From: Aquila chrysaetos chrysaetos
Taxonomy: Eukaryota > Chordata > Aves > Accipitriformes > Accipitridae
Length of the DNA stretch: 64,000 nt
Direction: 5' to 3'
Assembly (NCBI RefSeq): GCF_900496995.4
Contig: NC_044004.1
Span: 81,227,538 to 81,291,537 of the forward strand
The position numbers and the translations under genes are program-made. The notes under the pieces were generated by a model, which did not search any database, was not told the origin of the DNA, and saw only the letters and a program-made list of their open reading frames with translations. Each line of letters opens with the position of its first letter. Position 1 is the stretch's first letter. Positions 35,289-47,800 of this stretch are shown one piece after another.

Positions 35289-36414
35289 TTGTAAAGGGAA
35301 GTGTACAAAAAGTAATGAAAGGCTTAATTTAAATTTTCAGGTAAAGTTAATAACTGGATCAAGTCCTCATGAAATCACTAAGTTCCACTCTGAGTCTAAT
35401 ATGGTTTCTGTGGATTTTTCATCTTTCTCTTCTTTCTTCCATCTTCTTTCTTCCTACTATGGTGCAGCAGTCGCCATTCTTGCCAGGAGAGCTTGGTGCA
35501 GTTTCCCAGATGACCATCAGTACTGCTTCCCTGTTGGTGAAATAGATTATGTCAGAAAGATAGAAGCAGCTTCATTTTCCCAAGTCAGAGCCAAAATGCA
35601 CGTTTAGCCCAGACTTTCAGCTCACCAAGGAATGTGAGCTAAGGCTTTACAGATCTTTTGCTGCTATCCCATTTTGTTGCTGCTGACTCTAGCCACCTCT
35701 CTTGCGTTTTGATTTTGAACATGTGTACGTAAGCCTGGTTTTGAAAAGCAGATGCTTTATTTTAACACAAATAAAAGCTAAGAAGTTGGTCCTGCAACTT
35801 ATAGAGCACTGCTCGTGAAAAGCTGGGCATAGAATGAACTGCTGAGGAATTTTACAGTCATGCAGCCAGATTACCAGAATTCAAAATATATTATGTGCTG
35901 AATATTGAACAAGTCAACTGGGACAGTTAGTGAAGAACTGGTGCATTTAGGCAGCATGGTTAAGTTGCAGGGGCACATTCACAGAACAAGTTGAAAATGT
36001 GTCTTATAGTATGCTCCCACTCTTATGAGAAACATGGTTAATTGATCCTCGATAAGCCCGTTGCCCTCGGACAGTATTTGCAAATTTGGCAATGACTTAT
36101 TAAGCTCAAGTTGTATGTGGTAAGGAAATGGAGTACAGGAAGTTTCAGGTTTGGTTAATGTAGACGGATAAAAATCCGTAGAGGAAATTGTCAAGACACA
36201 AACTTGATCTAGTTTGTAACTGAAAATCAGTTAGCATCATGCATCCAACTATGTCCTTGCTTCTCCAACCTTTCCTTGTGTGAGGCTGCCTTTTTAAGAG
36301 CTCTCTTGTTTTCCATCTCTGGGGCACTGAATCTAGTCGTGGACTTTTCTTATGCCATTGTGGAGCCCCAGGCTGAGACTGGGAAGACCAGGGCTCTTTC
36401 TACACTTATGCCTT

Positions 36415-36565
36415 TGGTGCTGGGTTACTTCTGTGAGGTGCTTCGGTTTTTCACTATCTCGGAGTGCCTATATTTAAAATAAGGATGTTGATTTATCTGT
36501 TTTGTGGGACACTTTCAGACTGAAAAGGAAAAGCTGTGTAATGAGTTATATATTGTGATTACTAA
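36415..36565 (-). repeat. MIR-like SINE fragment, antisense
   Basis: GCTGGGTTACTTCTGTGAGG, TCGGAGTGCCTATATTTAAA, AATAAGGATGTTGATTTATC and TGTTTTGTGGGAC follow in order the antisense MIR consensus (CTGGGTGACCTTGGG, CTGAGCCTCAGTTTC, TAAAATGGGGATAATAATACC, GGGTTGTTGTGAGG). Diverged but collinear. Confidence 0.5.
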
Positions 36566-39500
36566 TAGGAAAATGTAGATAAGAAGTCTGTTATTGAATT
36601 CGCTGACAGGCTCCCTGAAGGATTTACAGCTTCTTCTGGGCTGCTCCTCTCCTATGTGACCCATTAGAGCTACACTGAGAAGACAGATTTGTTTAGTGAA
36701 TGGAAAAGTCTCATACAAACAGAACTGAACAGATGTGGTGTTCTGATATTTGGCAGTTTTATTAACATCTCCACGTTCTCCCAAATGAAGATAGCTCTCT
36801 GGAATTGTCACAACTCATCAGCTCTGTGTGGTATTGTACAGGCGTAATGCAGACAATACTATACAATGTCAGCAAATTCCTGTGCGTGCGTTCAGTTGTG
36901 TTGATTTTCTCCTCCTTTAACTCTCTTGGCTCCTGAAGAGGAAAGAAATATTTTGTCTTCTCATTCATGACAGATACAAAGCACGCCTGATTCTTCTTTC
37001 TTCTCCTTCCCTCTTTTCCCTTTGCAATCCCCACAGTTCCCATATTCCTCTTCCCACACAGAGATGAATGTTGAAAATAGCAAGAACAGACTCTAAATGA
37101 TGATGCTTCATTTCTTTGGCATTACGGCATTTTGTTAATTTTGATGTTATTGCCATGATTATTAAGCACTGAAATCCATAATTTCACAACCTTGAAAGGA
37201 CAGAAGTGATTTGGGAGCCACAAGTTATTTGCCACTGATTGAGTAATATTCCACGTAGTTAACTGTGCTTGAAAAGGAGCGATGTGTTATGGTCTTACTG
37301 TTGTCTTTTTCAACAAATGCTTGGCTCCCAGAAGAAACCCTAAGGTTGAAGATCAAATGTGTAGGAGTTGCTTTTCTGTGATGATGATAATTTTGGTTTG
37401 GAACCTCTGAGAAAACAGAGTATGCCCTTTTAATTTCCCTTTTGCAAAAGAAAAAAAAAAGGCTGGGGGGAGGACTACATCATTCATGCATGTACTTATA
37501 CGATATACAGTTCTACTGGGGCAAGTGGATTACAAGTCAAAGTAGAGAATAATTTACTGCTCTCCTTTGTCAAAGTAAGCATTTTGGAGAGTGTACTTAT
37601 TTTCTCCTAATAAAAAAGCGGCCATGCTACTCTAAGGACCTGGATGTCATATTAGACCTCCCCATGCACACACAAGTATACGTAAGTTTGTACCCACCTT
37701 AACGAATTCAGTTGTCCTGGCTGGAGTGCAAGGGTTACAGAAAAATCTTGAAGGACAAGATGTTTTTTTAAAGGAAGCTTAATAATGCAGATTGGGAATC
37801 AGTGGTCTTTTTTTAGTTGCTGTAACTTGTATTGATTTCATGGAGATTTAAGGACATGTTTTTGAGAATCCCATTAGGCACCTATTTGTGTCTTTAGCTG
37901 TAAAAACATCTATAGACTGGCTTCTAAAATTCTTGTGATGTTGCAAAGGCTGGAAGTGCATTTAAGCATCAGTTCAAGAACAGGCAGTTGTTTAAATCCA
38001 TCCCGCTCAAAAAAGCTCTTCCATCTCTAAGGAGTTTAAGCAGGTGTGGAAGGTCTGCCCATACAAAGGGATCTTCCCGAGTCAGAGCCCTATAGCTATT
38101 TAATGAAACAAACACTTTGATAAATGCTAAATATGTTTCCGTTTCTCCTTAACAGCTAATGTTTCTCAAAGAATCACTACTTCTACCTTTTATTTTTAAT
38201 TTTTAAAAGGGTTTTATTTCTCACAGCTCCAAAAGAAATCTTAGAAAAAGTAAATGCGTCACATTCTAAAAGATCACAATTTAAATTACTTCAGTTTTTC
38301 TTAATTGTTTTTAATTTACAATATTATGTTGATTTTGTCTTTCAACTGTTGAAGTTAGTGATGGAAATTCACGGGCTATGACAATATATGCACTCAATTA
38401 GTAACACAACACCATAATATATGCTCATTCTTTCTGTATAATATACATGGGTGGGATGTAGTGAACTGAAGAATAAGAACAGCATACAGCTGAACGAGAG
38501 AAATATGAATGCGTGAGCATCCTTTTCTTTAACTGTAGAACAAAATGGGTTACTATCAAGTGTCCATCTGGTAGTGACCCATTTGAGTGCCTCAGAGTGA
38601 GGAAAGGGCAGCTAGGTCCAACGTACCAAAATAAGAGATCTGAACAAGGGCCCTGTGAAGTCAGTGAAAACTTCATCCTTAGTTTTGATGTCTGAGTCAG
38701 GCTGATAATCCCATCCACCTCTGCCAAGTTACTCTTTGCCTTGAAGTTCCTTCATAGTACAGTGTAGAATATTACGCGTAAAGAATAGTGTACCTCCCAC
38801 CTCAATATGAGTGACCTACATCTTCAAGAGGGTATCTCTCCTTAAATCACTTATCAGAGGGTATGTGATGCTAATATCACTCTATTAAACAAATGTTTTC
38901 AGGTAGGGGGGGAAAAGCCCCACAGAAGGCAGGTGTACAACGTCGATGGCATTGATACCTAGGTTCCATGAATGTACTAGGATTTAATTGTTTAATATAT
39001 CGAATACATACTGCCAAAACTTTGTGTGTGTCCCATTTACACCTCACTTACGCTTATCCAACTCACTCCATTACGTGAGTCATTCTTGTGGCATTTTGTC
39101 TGGGATCAAAATCACCTACTAACATCTTAAATAAGGCACGGTTTCATTAATATATTAACATTTTATAGCAAATATTTTATGTATGCTTTGTCTGGTTTTA
39201 GACATAATTGCTATACATGTCAGCGATGTGGTTTCTAGATTTTTGTTGGACTAACAATGATTAGGCACCTGATTCCATTCACCCCTTATCTTATATTCCG
39301 TTTTATTTCCAGGCCTATTGCACTGCGGCCTCTGTTTCTGTTAGGCTTTTGGACACTCCCACAATGCAAACAGTAAAGCAAGATGTGACTGAGGAGCAGT
39401 ATAACTGAGAAATTACTGATCGTTAGAAAGGATTAGAGAGTGCAGCAGTGACATCCAAGACAGTGCTACTTGTTTTGCTAAGCCGGATTTAGGACGGAAA

Positions 39501-42500
39501 TAAAGAAGCATTTATCCAAATGACTTCATTATTCAGTGGCATGGAGGCCTAGAAACAGATGTGCTGTTAACTTCCGTCCCTTATTAACTCTAGTTTGTTC
39601 TCTTCTGTGGTGTAGGAGACTGAAGGGAAGGGAAAAGTGTAGCAGGATGGTGGGAGGGGGCATCTTGCAACCATCAAATGTGTGGGCTGCCATTAATCAC
39701 CAAAACGGAGAGCTTTCTGATTTCACTGCACTCCTGCTCCTCATAGCAGCCTTACATTTTTCCTAGCCTTTGCCTAATTTGGACAGAGCGCAAAGACAGC
39801 AATTCAAATCCGTTTGGTACAGAAGCAGAAAAGAGCCCTATGAAGTACCGAGGTCCTGGTGTTACGCTGCCTCGTCGCAGTCGGAGGCAGCTGTGGGGCA
39901 TTCTAGTATTTGCTCCTGTTACAAGGGATGGGTTGCAGTGAGCTGGGCACGGTACCTGCTGAAGTTGTTTTGTTCCTTTTGAGTTCCAACATATGGAGCT
40001 TTTAAGAGAAAAGGAAACTGATAACCACAACATGTAAGGATATGTGGGAAGAGAGTTCAATTTGTCTTCATACTTCTATTGCTTTATAGAAATTTGAAAA
40101 TCCCTAAAGTAAGAAAAACATCATACTTTGAGTACAGGCATTTTACTTTCCTTTTTATGCCATATTGTACAGTATGTACTATCTCTGATGTGTTAGTTAA
40201 AAATTGTCACCTGAATGACTGACAGCCCTGAAACTCTGCTCCCCACTCCTTCCTTCCTTTGCTAGAAAAGCACACCTACATCTACATCCACTCAGATAAT
40301 GGCAGAGAAAGCATTTCATTTCCATGTTGAATCTCCCTTGTGAATAAACAAAGATGTTTCATTTCCCCGTGTTGTCAATCAGGAACCTTTCATCTGGGAC
40401 CCAGGTTAGTAAAATACTTCATTATCTTAATACATTAATTCTTTGGGAACTGCACACAGCGCCTTCAACACCAGCCATTGTCTTAATCAGAAATGGACTT
40501 GCATGTTGTGGTCAGTTCTGAAGAATGGATTTTAATACGATATTTCTGAAGTGAATCGGGAAGTAGAAAACAAAATCCAGTAGCCCTAACAACAGTCTGA
40601 ATTTAGTGAGGAAGTAGGATCTAGTTCAGTAACCAGCAATATGTGACAGAATTTGTACATAACTGCCAGTAATCTTTGTGAATAAGTAGATGCTTGGAAG
40701 TGCTGTGTTTTAACACATCCAGTTACAAACTGGCTTTAGCATCAGGGTGAGGCTCCTTTGCATCCTGCCAATGTTTTTTATCATGAGACTAAAAAGCCCG
40801 TTTTGAGCATTAGCTGTATTGTACAACGGACATAGTACCATCCCTGCTTCAAGGAATGAGTAACACAAAAGGCTAAGAAACTAATATGAAAGTATCAGAA
40901 GAACAGAAGAATTAGAGGTCAGTTGCGATGCTCAGGCTAAAAACTATGCAGAACCCAGAAGAAAGTGTGTCTCTTGGCTCCCAGCCCTCTCTTTCAAGTC
41001 AAGGTTATTCCTTTTGCTAATGATTCAGTGCCACTGCTGCTGCCAGTATATGTCAGCCCAAAAAACTGTGTTGTTGAAAAGTCAAAATGCATTTTTTTCT
41101 TCAATGCAGGTAAAGCTGTTCTTCATATTATGAGGGCTGTAGCTTTTCTTGGAAAATTAATTCAGTTCTAGCAGAAGCTCTGGAGTGGCATGAAACAATT
41201 TCTGGCTTGCGTCTGTCCCAGGATACCTGTAGAGACAACAGCGAAGGGTATCGTTATCTTGCTGACAAGAATGCTGGTGTTAAAAGATCTTGAACAGGAG
41301 GTGTCTTGAACTGGAGGTGTCTGGGTGGGCGTCACAGTCTGTAGAGAACTTAAAGTTATGTTTCTTAAGTGGATTAAGTGGATTGCACACTTTCACTTTT
41401 TCAGTTTTGAGTAACAATTTATCATTTCATATACAACTGATGTGTCAGCAGTATCAATTACAAGTGTCTAGAAATGTGTAATTAAGCTTTGAACATAACT
41501 GCTCAGCTCTGTCACATTGCTCTAGGTGGATATCCTGCTATGTTGAATTGCTGTGTGATATGTGGGAGATGAAGGAAGAGATAGTAATTTCCTTTTGATG
41601 CAAATGTACATGTTCTACAATAATGTTATATGATAGACCACATTAAGTAGAACAAAGAGAATAGCAAAGTTGATATGAAACAGAAACAATCATCCAAGCG
41701 TATTTCTTAATTAATCAGCATTCACAATGAATGTGTACACTAGAAAAGGGGTTTCATGCATCAATTCAGGGACTCATTTTGATGTTTTGATGACACTGAG
41801 CAAAAGTTTACCTAAAAGAGTATTCAATTGAATTGATGGAGTTGATCCTTCTATTTCAGTAGCTACGTATTGATTAAGGGGGCTAGAATCTGTTCTTTCC
41901 TGTATCAGGTGCTTTGAGACAGTTGAGCTTGCGACATATCATAGAGCAGGATAATTAGGAATATTATAAATACTAAAGAGATATTGTGGCCATTACCACT
42001 TGATAATAATAATTTATCTCTAATTTTAAATTAGAGTCTTAAAGACTAATCTAAGGTTTCAAAAGAAACTTAATGGCCTATGATATACTTAAGTTCAATA
42101 AAGCGATGAAACTATGACATTCTCCAACGTTATGCTCAGAAATGGTATGTTTATGTAGTTGTTCAATGGTTAATAGAAAACTACAGCTTTCACAAAGTTT
42201 GGATGTTGCGTGAAGGTATCTAAAACACTTGAGATGTCTCTGAAGCTCTGAATAATCCTGATTTTTTTCAGTGTCGTAATGTTCTTTAATTATAAAGCAA
42301 TTATCTCTCTCAAATGATATCGTATAAAACCATGATATGGTAGTTGTTAACCTCTATTTTACATCTTGTCATTTTGTCCTCAGTCATCCTTGCTGTCAAT
42401 TCAAGGTCATTTTGCAGCATTTAGATTGATGTAGACTCTAAGTACTGGATACATGAATAATACATAAGGACAATATTAACTCAGAAATAATAATAAATGG

Positions 42501-43109
42501 TCAAAATGGGTACTTTAATGAAAGTGTAAGGTAAGAAAATAACTGTTTGGCTGCTACCTTAAGGACTGCTATCAAGTATGTCATTTTTATGAAAGACGTC
42601 TTCTTACGAAAGGCAACCATATAATGAATATCTTTCATGTCCCTTCACTGAATAAATTCTTCTTACATAAAGGTGAACTAATTTTCCTAAACTGTCGCAG
42701 AATTATGAGTTTCAGCCTTGAGATTTTTAGCTGAAAAATGTTTCACACGTGTACATGGCAATTTTTTTTTTCTGGTCATGTAAAAATGCCCGTGTTATTA
42801 CCAATTAATGTGTTCTTTTAGGCAGAATGCTTCAATGACACACATTGAAATTTACCTTATCTGTAAGAATGACTAGTCCAGGATATTCGTAGTGTCTGAG
42901 AAGGTATTTTCTCCAGCACAGCAGTGAACACACAGGTTGAAATGAAGGCCACTTTTACACACTTTGAATGCTCAGCAGTTACATGCTGTAGCACAGAGAA
43001 CAACCTTTACAAACTGGTATGTGCCGTGTCCCTGTTCTGACATGCTGGTCTTGCTCCAGCCTCGTGCAGTGCTTGCGACAGGGTCTGCAGACCACTTTTT
43101 GAAGTACCT

Positions 43110-43126
43110 GGGGGGGGGGGGGGGGG
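43110..43126 (+). repeat. G17 homopolymer
   Basis: Seventeen consecutive G residues in the intron, directly followed by AATTC. It may be a true poly-G or a region of assembly uncertainty. Confidence 0.9.
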
Positions 43127-44852
43127 AATTCTTCTCCACGCCAATTTATGACTTTTAGACTCCATTTATCTCATTTTCTTCTCTTCTTCCTCCCGTAAAA
43201 ATGACTGAAGCAGGACTAAAAAATCCATCTCCTACTAATGAATTGGTTTTCCTTTGCCATTTGCTTGCCTTAACTTCAGAGAAATATGCAGAGATAGTCT
43301 GTCTATGTGAGCTTCTCCTCTTGCACGTGTAGCTCCAGTATACTCCTGACCTAACAGCGGTGCATTTCTTTTCCTTGTAACATGTTGATTAGGTGTAATA
43401 TCCGATGGGATCTATTTGTGCTGAGAGCCCAGAATTTGGTGGCCAATGTCTGGGTTTGTGGTTGGCATGCAAAGTATTTAGTCAAATTATTTTCTTTTCA
43501 TGTCACTTACATGTAGACATGAAACCAAGAGCGCTGATTATGCAATCACACATTTTTTTCCCCTTTTTTCTAAATGAGTAACATTCAGTGATAAAGTTGG
43601 AAACGTTGTGCTCTGTTTCCACAGCTGCAGCGAACTGGGAGCAAAGAAAACAATAGCTGCATATACACATATGCATTCCAGCTGCTGCCGACTCCCACGT
43701 TCTCCTTTATCCTTTTTGTCCTCCCATTTGAGCAGATAAATTGTCTCAATGACAGGAAAGGTTAGTAGCGGATATGCTGCCAGTTTAATAGTGTTTTGTA
43801 AAAAATCCAAATTAGTGTATGAAAATACTAATTACAACTTAAATCTGCGGAGTGACTTAAAGTTGAAACTTCTGCTTGAGTTTCATTGTATGATTTTTAT
43901 GTTTCCCTGCACTAACCGCCCCTTGCAACCAGGGAGAGTAACCCCAAGGAAACGCAGATAAAGGTTTCTGTTACTTTTCTCCCCTAGCTTGCATCCACAG
44001 TTATCTAATTTTCCTTTAAAGCTAGCAACTCTAGAGACGACAGTTTCTTTCCCGCCGTTCACCAAGCTCTGCCTCGCTCCTGGGATGCCAGTTGCGTCAG
44101 CAGGACTTGGGAAGATAAAAGAGAGTAGAGCTGGTGTATATCCTTGAGATGCAAAATTGGTCAGAATATAGAGCCACAAAGAACATCGTTTTTTGGCTTG
44201 GTTCTCCAGCTTTCAAGCAGCAGGGCCTGTCACCATACTGGGGCTTCTGAACCGCCACAAGGAGTTCACTGGAAGTCCCTCTGGTTCTTGCTATTGATAA
44301 ATGTTTATTTTTGTTAATGGAACTCTGGGTGGCATTTCTAGGTGCCGGATGATAAAAATACTTTCGCAGTGTAAGCCATGTAGTGGTGTAAGGACATTAT
44401 TCAAATGACCAAATGTCAGGCCTTGCATGAGATCAGAAATTCCAAATGATTTTGAGGTTGAGTTAATGCATCAAAATCCAAATGGCATTTGGTTGAACAA
44501 GGATACCTCAACTCCTGTAGGTCCTTGGAAAAAGGTAATTGGAACAAAACTGGTAACATTATTAGTCCATGAATAAATCACTAATTTTTTTTTTTTCTTT
44601 TCCTGTATTTGATGGAAGAGCCTCAGCTGATTTAACAACACAATGCCCCTCCTCCATCCCCCCAAAACTTGAAAGTAGGGCAAGATTCAGAATCTTTCAA
44701 GTGAAATGTTTGTAGTAGCACTGCCAGAGTGATAAAACAGTAAATAATTTGAGTTAGACTTTTTATGTAAACACTTGGTTTAGAAGTGGATATTTTTCTG
44801 CTCTGATTTATAAGCACATAAAAGTTCAAGGAATACAGCTGAAGATGAAATG

Positions 44853-44872
44853 AATGTGTGTGTGTGTGTGTC
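44853..44872. repeat. (TG)n microsatellite
   Basis: Eight TG units followed by TCTGCATGTG; alternating purine-pyrimidine. Confidence 0.9.
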
Positions 44873-47800
44873 TGCATGTGAAAACTTCAGTTTTATGTGG
44901 GCTGATACAGTGAAAGTCTGCAAAGGTTTGGAGTTCACGTTTAGTCTTTAATGTTGCATTTGCTTCTCTGATCCATCTACATTCATGACCCACCTTCCCC
45001 CCTGAAATCTTATAACCTAGAAGATAAAAATGGTTAAATGATAGATTCATAGAGGTTTTTTCTGGCATACGTTTAACCTTGACAGAGGACTTGAGCAGAG
45101 AAAATGTTCTGAGGGGCCTGTTCAGATTTACTCAGGTTTCCCTGCCCGTAGACCTCTGTTTCTTTCCCAGGGAAAGCAGGAGACCTGAGGCAATGACATG
45201 TACCCAGGTCTCATCCCAGTGTGCATTCAGCATTCAGTCAGTTGAATAGCTGGGAACCAGGACTACGGGGCCCAGAGGGATCATGCCTACTTCAGAAAAT
45301 GGACAGTCTTTGCCTCCCTCAAATTTCTAAAAAAAATGAAGCGGTGTTGGTCAGGCTGTGGCGCAGTATTCTGCACATCATTTGCTGCAGCAGAGCTTAC
45401 TGAACCCTCCAGCCGTGACTCATATCCCAGAGAAAAATTGCCTCCATACTCCGGTAATAAATCTTTGCTCCTCTTTTTTCTACAAGGAGATTTTCTTCTG
45501 TAAGTCATGCACCCACCATCTCAGAGAAGTAACTCCCTAGCTATAGTACCATCTGCATGTATCAATAAAAGTATTTCATATCTTACTCAAACCACTGGGA
45601 CAGTATTGTAGATATGCAGAATATCTTACCCACAATCTTAAGCAGGTAGAAAAATAGGCAGCATAAGCCAATACATCCTTCCTACCCTTAACTTATATTG
45701 TTCAGCAAAAGGGTATGTTTTGTGACAGATCGTTCTAATGTAGAAGGCGTTTCCTTCACTCCTTAGTGTTGTTCAGAATTTTAACCAGAACAAAATGCTG
45801 CACGGCTGACTTGAGAGTTATTTCCATACCTATAGCATCACTCATGTTCATGGCACAAACTTTGATTGCTTACTTTGGTCCTGTTTCAGCCAACTACCTG
45901 GCTGAAATCACGTTCTTATTTAAACTATATGTTGAACTGAAGCCTTGGCGGTAACTTTACTTTGGAACCAAGTATCTGGAACTTAGGGCAGAAAAAAGCA
46001 CTTTCTCCCGCGCTGCTCCAAAGCTGCTATTTTTGAAAGACAAACTGTATCTTATATAGTGTAGACTCAAGGCTCCTGAAGATTGTTTCTGAGAAGACTA
46101 TATTGCATGAAAACCAAAACTTTTATGCTAGCATTTAGTTGCGATAGACCATCCATACGGAAGAAATGTGATTGACGGAGTTTAGCTAACCTGGTCTTGT
46201 TTAGAACAGATATTCAACTTGCTACTGTAACAAATGCTGAGATGCCTACTGCCTGCTTTTGCTCTCGTGGGAGCATAGTAAGTGGAAATCAGCAAAAGCA
46301 AGACTTGTCATCTGTCTCTAAGTTAGGAAAAGACTGGAAATAAAAAAGACATGAAAATTTAAAAAACATTTTGCTTATCAGTAAACTTACTTAATGAAAA
46401 ATCAGAAAGAAGCACTGTGGCTACAGGCTATGGCTTTCATTGTCACCAGTCTGAAGGGACTATGAATTGATACTCGCTGATTGCTTTGCAGCAATTCATG
46501 TCAGGCTGTGATAAGTTTATTTGCATCTCATTTAAATCAGCTCAGCTCTATCTCTCTGCCCTAGTGTCTCCTGTATCAACCTGCCCCTTTTCCAGCTTTA
46601 TTTTCTGATTTTAGTTTTAAAAACCTTAGCAGATTTAGCATAAAACATTTCATTTTTACGGCAAGTATTTCTGATGCAAAATCATTTTTGTGTGATTCTT
46701 TCATGTTGGTCCATGTCTGATCAGGAACTTTGCTTCTCTCTGCCATGCTCTTCACCAGCCTGTTTGGAGGGCTGAAAGCAGAAGAGCTTCCGGACAGCTT
46801 CTGCTTCCCTCACAAGTATCTTACAGAGCTCAAAACAACTTCGAGGTAAATAAGAGTACACATGTCTGCCCAAAGTAACAGCTTTTTCAAACAATAAGTG
46901 TTTGTGGACTCCATGCTAAAGCCTCAGTCCACTATAAAGAAGTCTTTATTATATCTATTCTTTCTTACTGGTCATTGAGTCCTGCTTCTAATGATTTGCT
47001 GGCGGCAAGTGAGATGTTGGTTTTTTTTTTTCTCCCCACTAACTTGGACTTCTGAGGACTGGGAACCTCCAAGCAAAAAATGTCACCGATTTCTATATTC
47101 TTAACTCATCTGGAATAGCTATATTTCTAGCTGTTGTGCTATACAAACAGTCTCAGGTAAGATGTCAAAGTCTGTTCTTTAGCAGTCCCTAAGCCTACTT
47201 TATTGACTTGATGTCTACTTGCTGTATTTTATTATTTTTAACAAGGAAATGCATAAACATCAATAATGATTCCTTTAATTAGTGTAACATGCATACCTCT
47301 GTGCTATTGCTCTGTATGCAACTCCTGGCAAATGATTTTTTTTATTTAAAATATTCTTTTCTAAATCCTAGGCTAGAGTTTATTATTTTAAAAATTGAGA
47401 AATTTTTTTCAATATATTCTGAACTACGCAAGCGTAATAAAAATACATTTTCCACATGTACTAACTAGAACTGTGCTAGCAAAAGTTCCTGAAATTAGAA
47501 ACTTCAAACTGTGCTTCTTTGTTAATCTTCAGTGAGCCTTAAAAGAATCTCAGTTTGTAGACAGTTAGTGCAGTATTTTAAAATTATGAAAGCTTAAAAT
47601 CAATAGGGTTGTACATGCACATTACAAAATTAGAAACATCCCAGCTTCTTTCTCAGTGCAGAACCCACCCTGAAGTTAAGGGGAAGAATACTCAATAGAA
47701 AACTCCTTAGGGAGACTTTTTTTAAGGAAAACTGGTTTGGCCTACATATGTTTAAGACTGCCTAAGCACCACGGGGATGTGAGGCATGCCAGGAGAATCT

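Noticed and set aside
45037-45055. GATAGATTCATAGAGG as another CR1 3' end
   Set aside because: Only one partial octamer-like word, and the following sequence does not match CR1.
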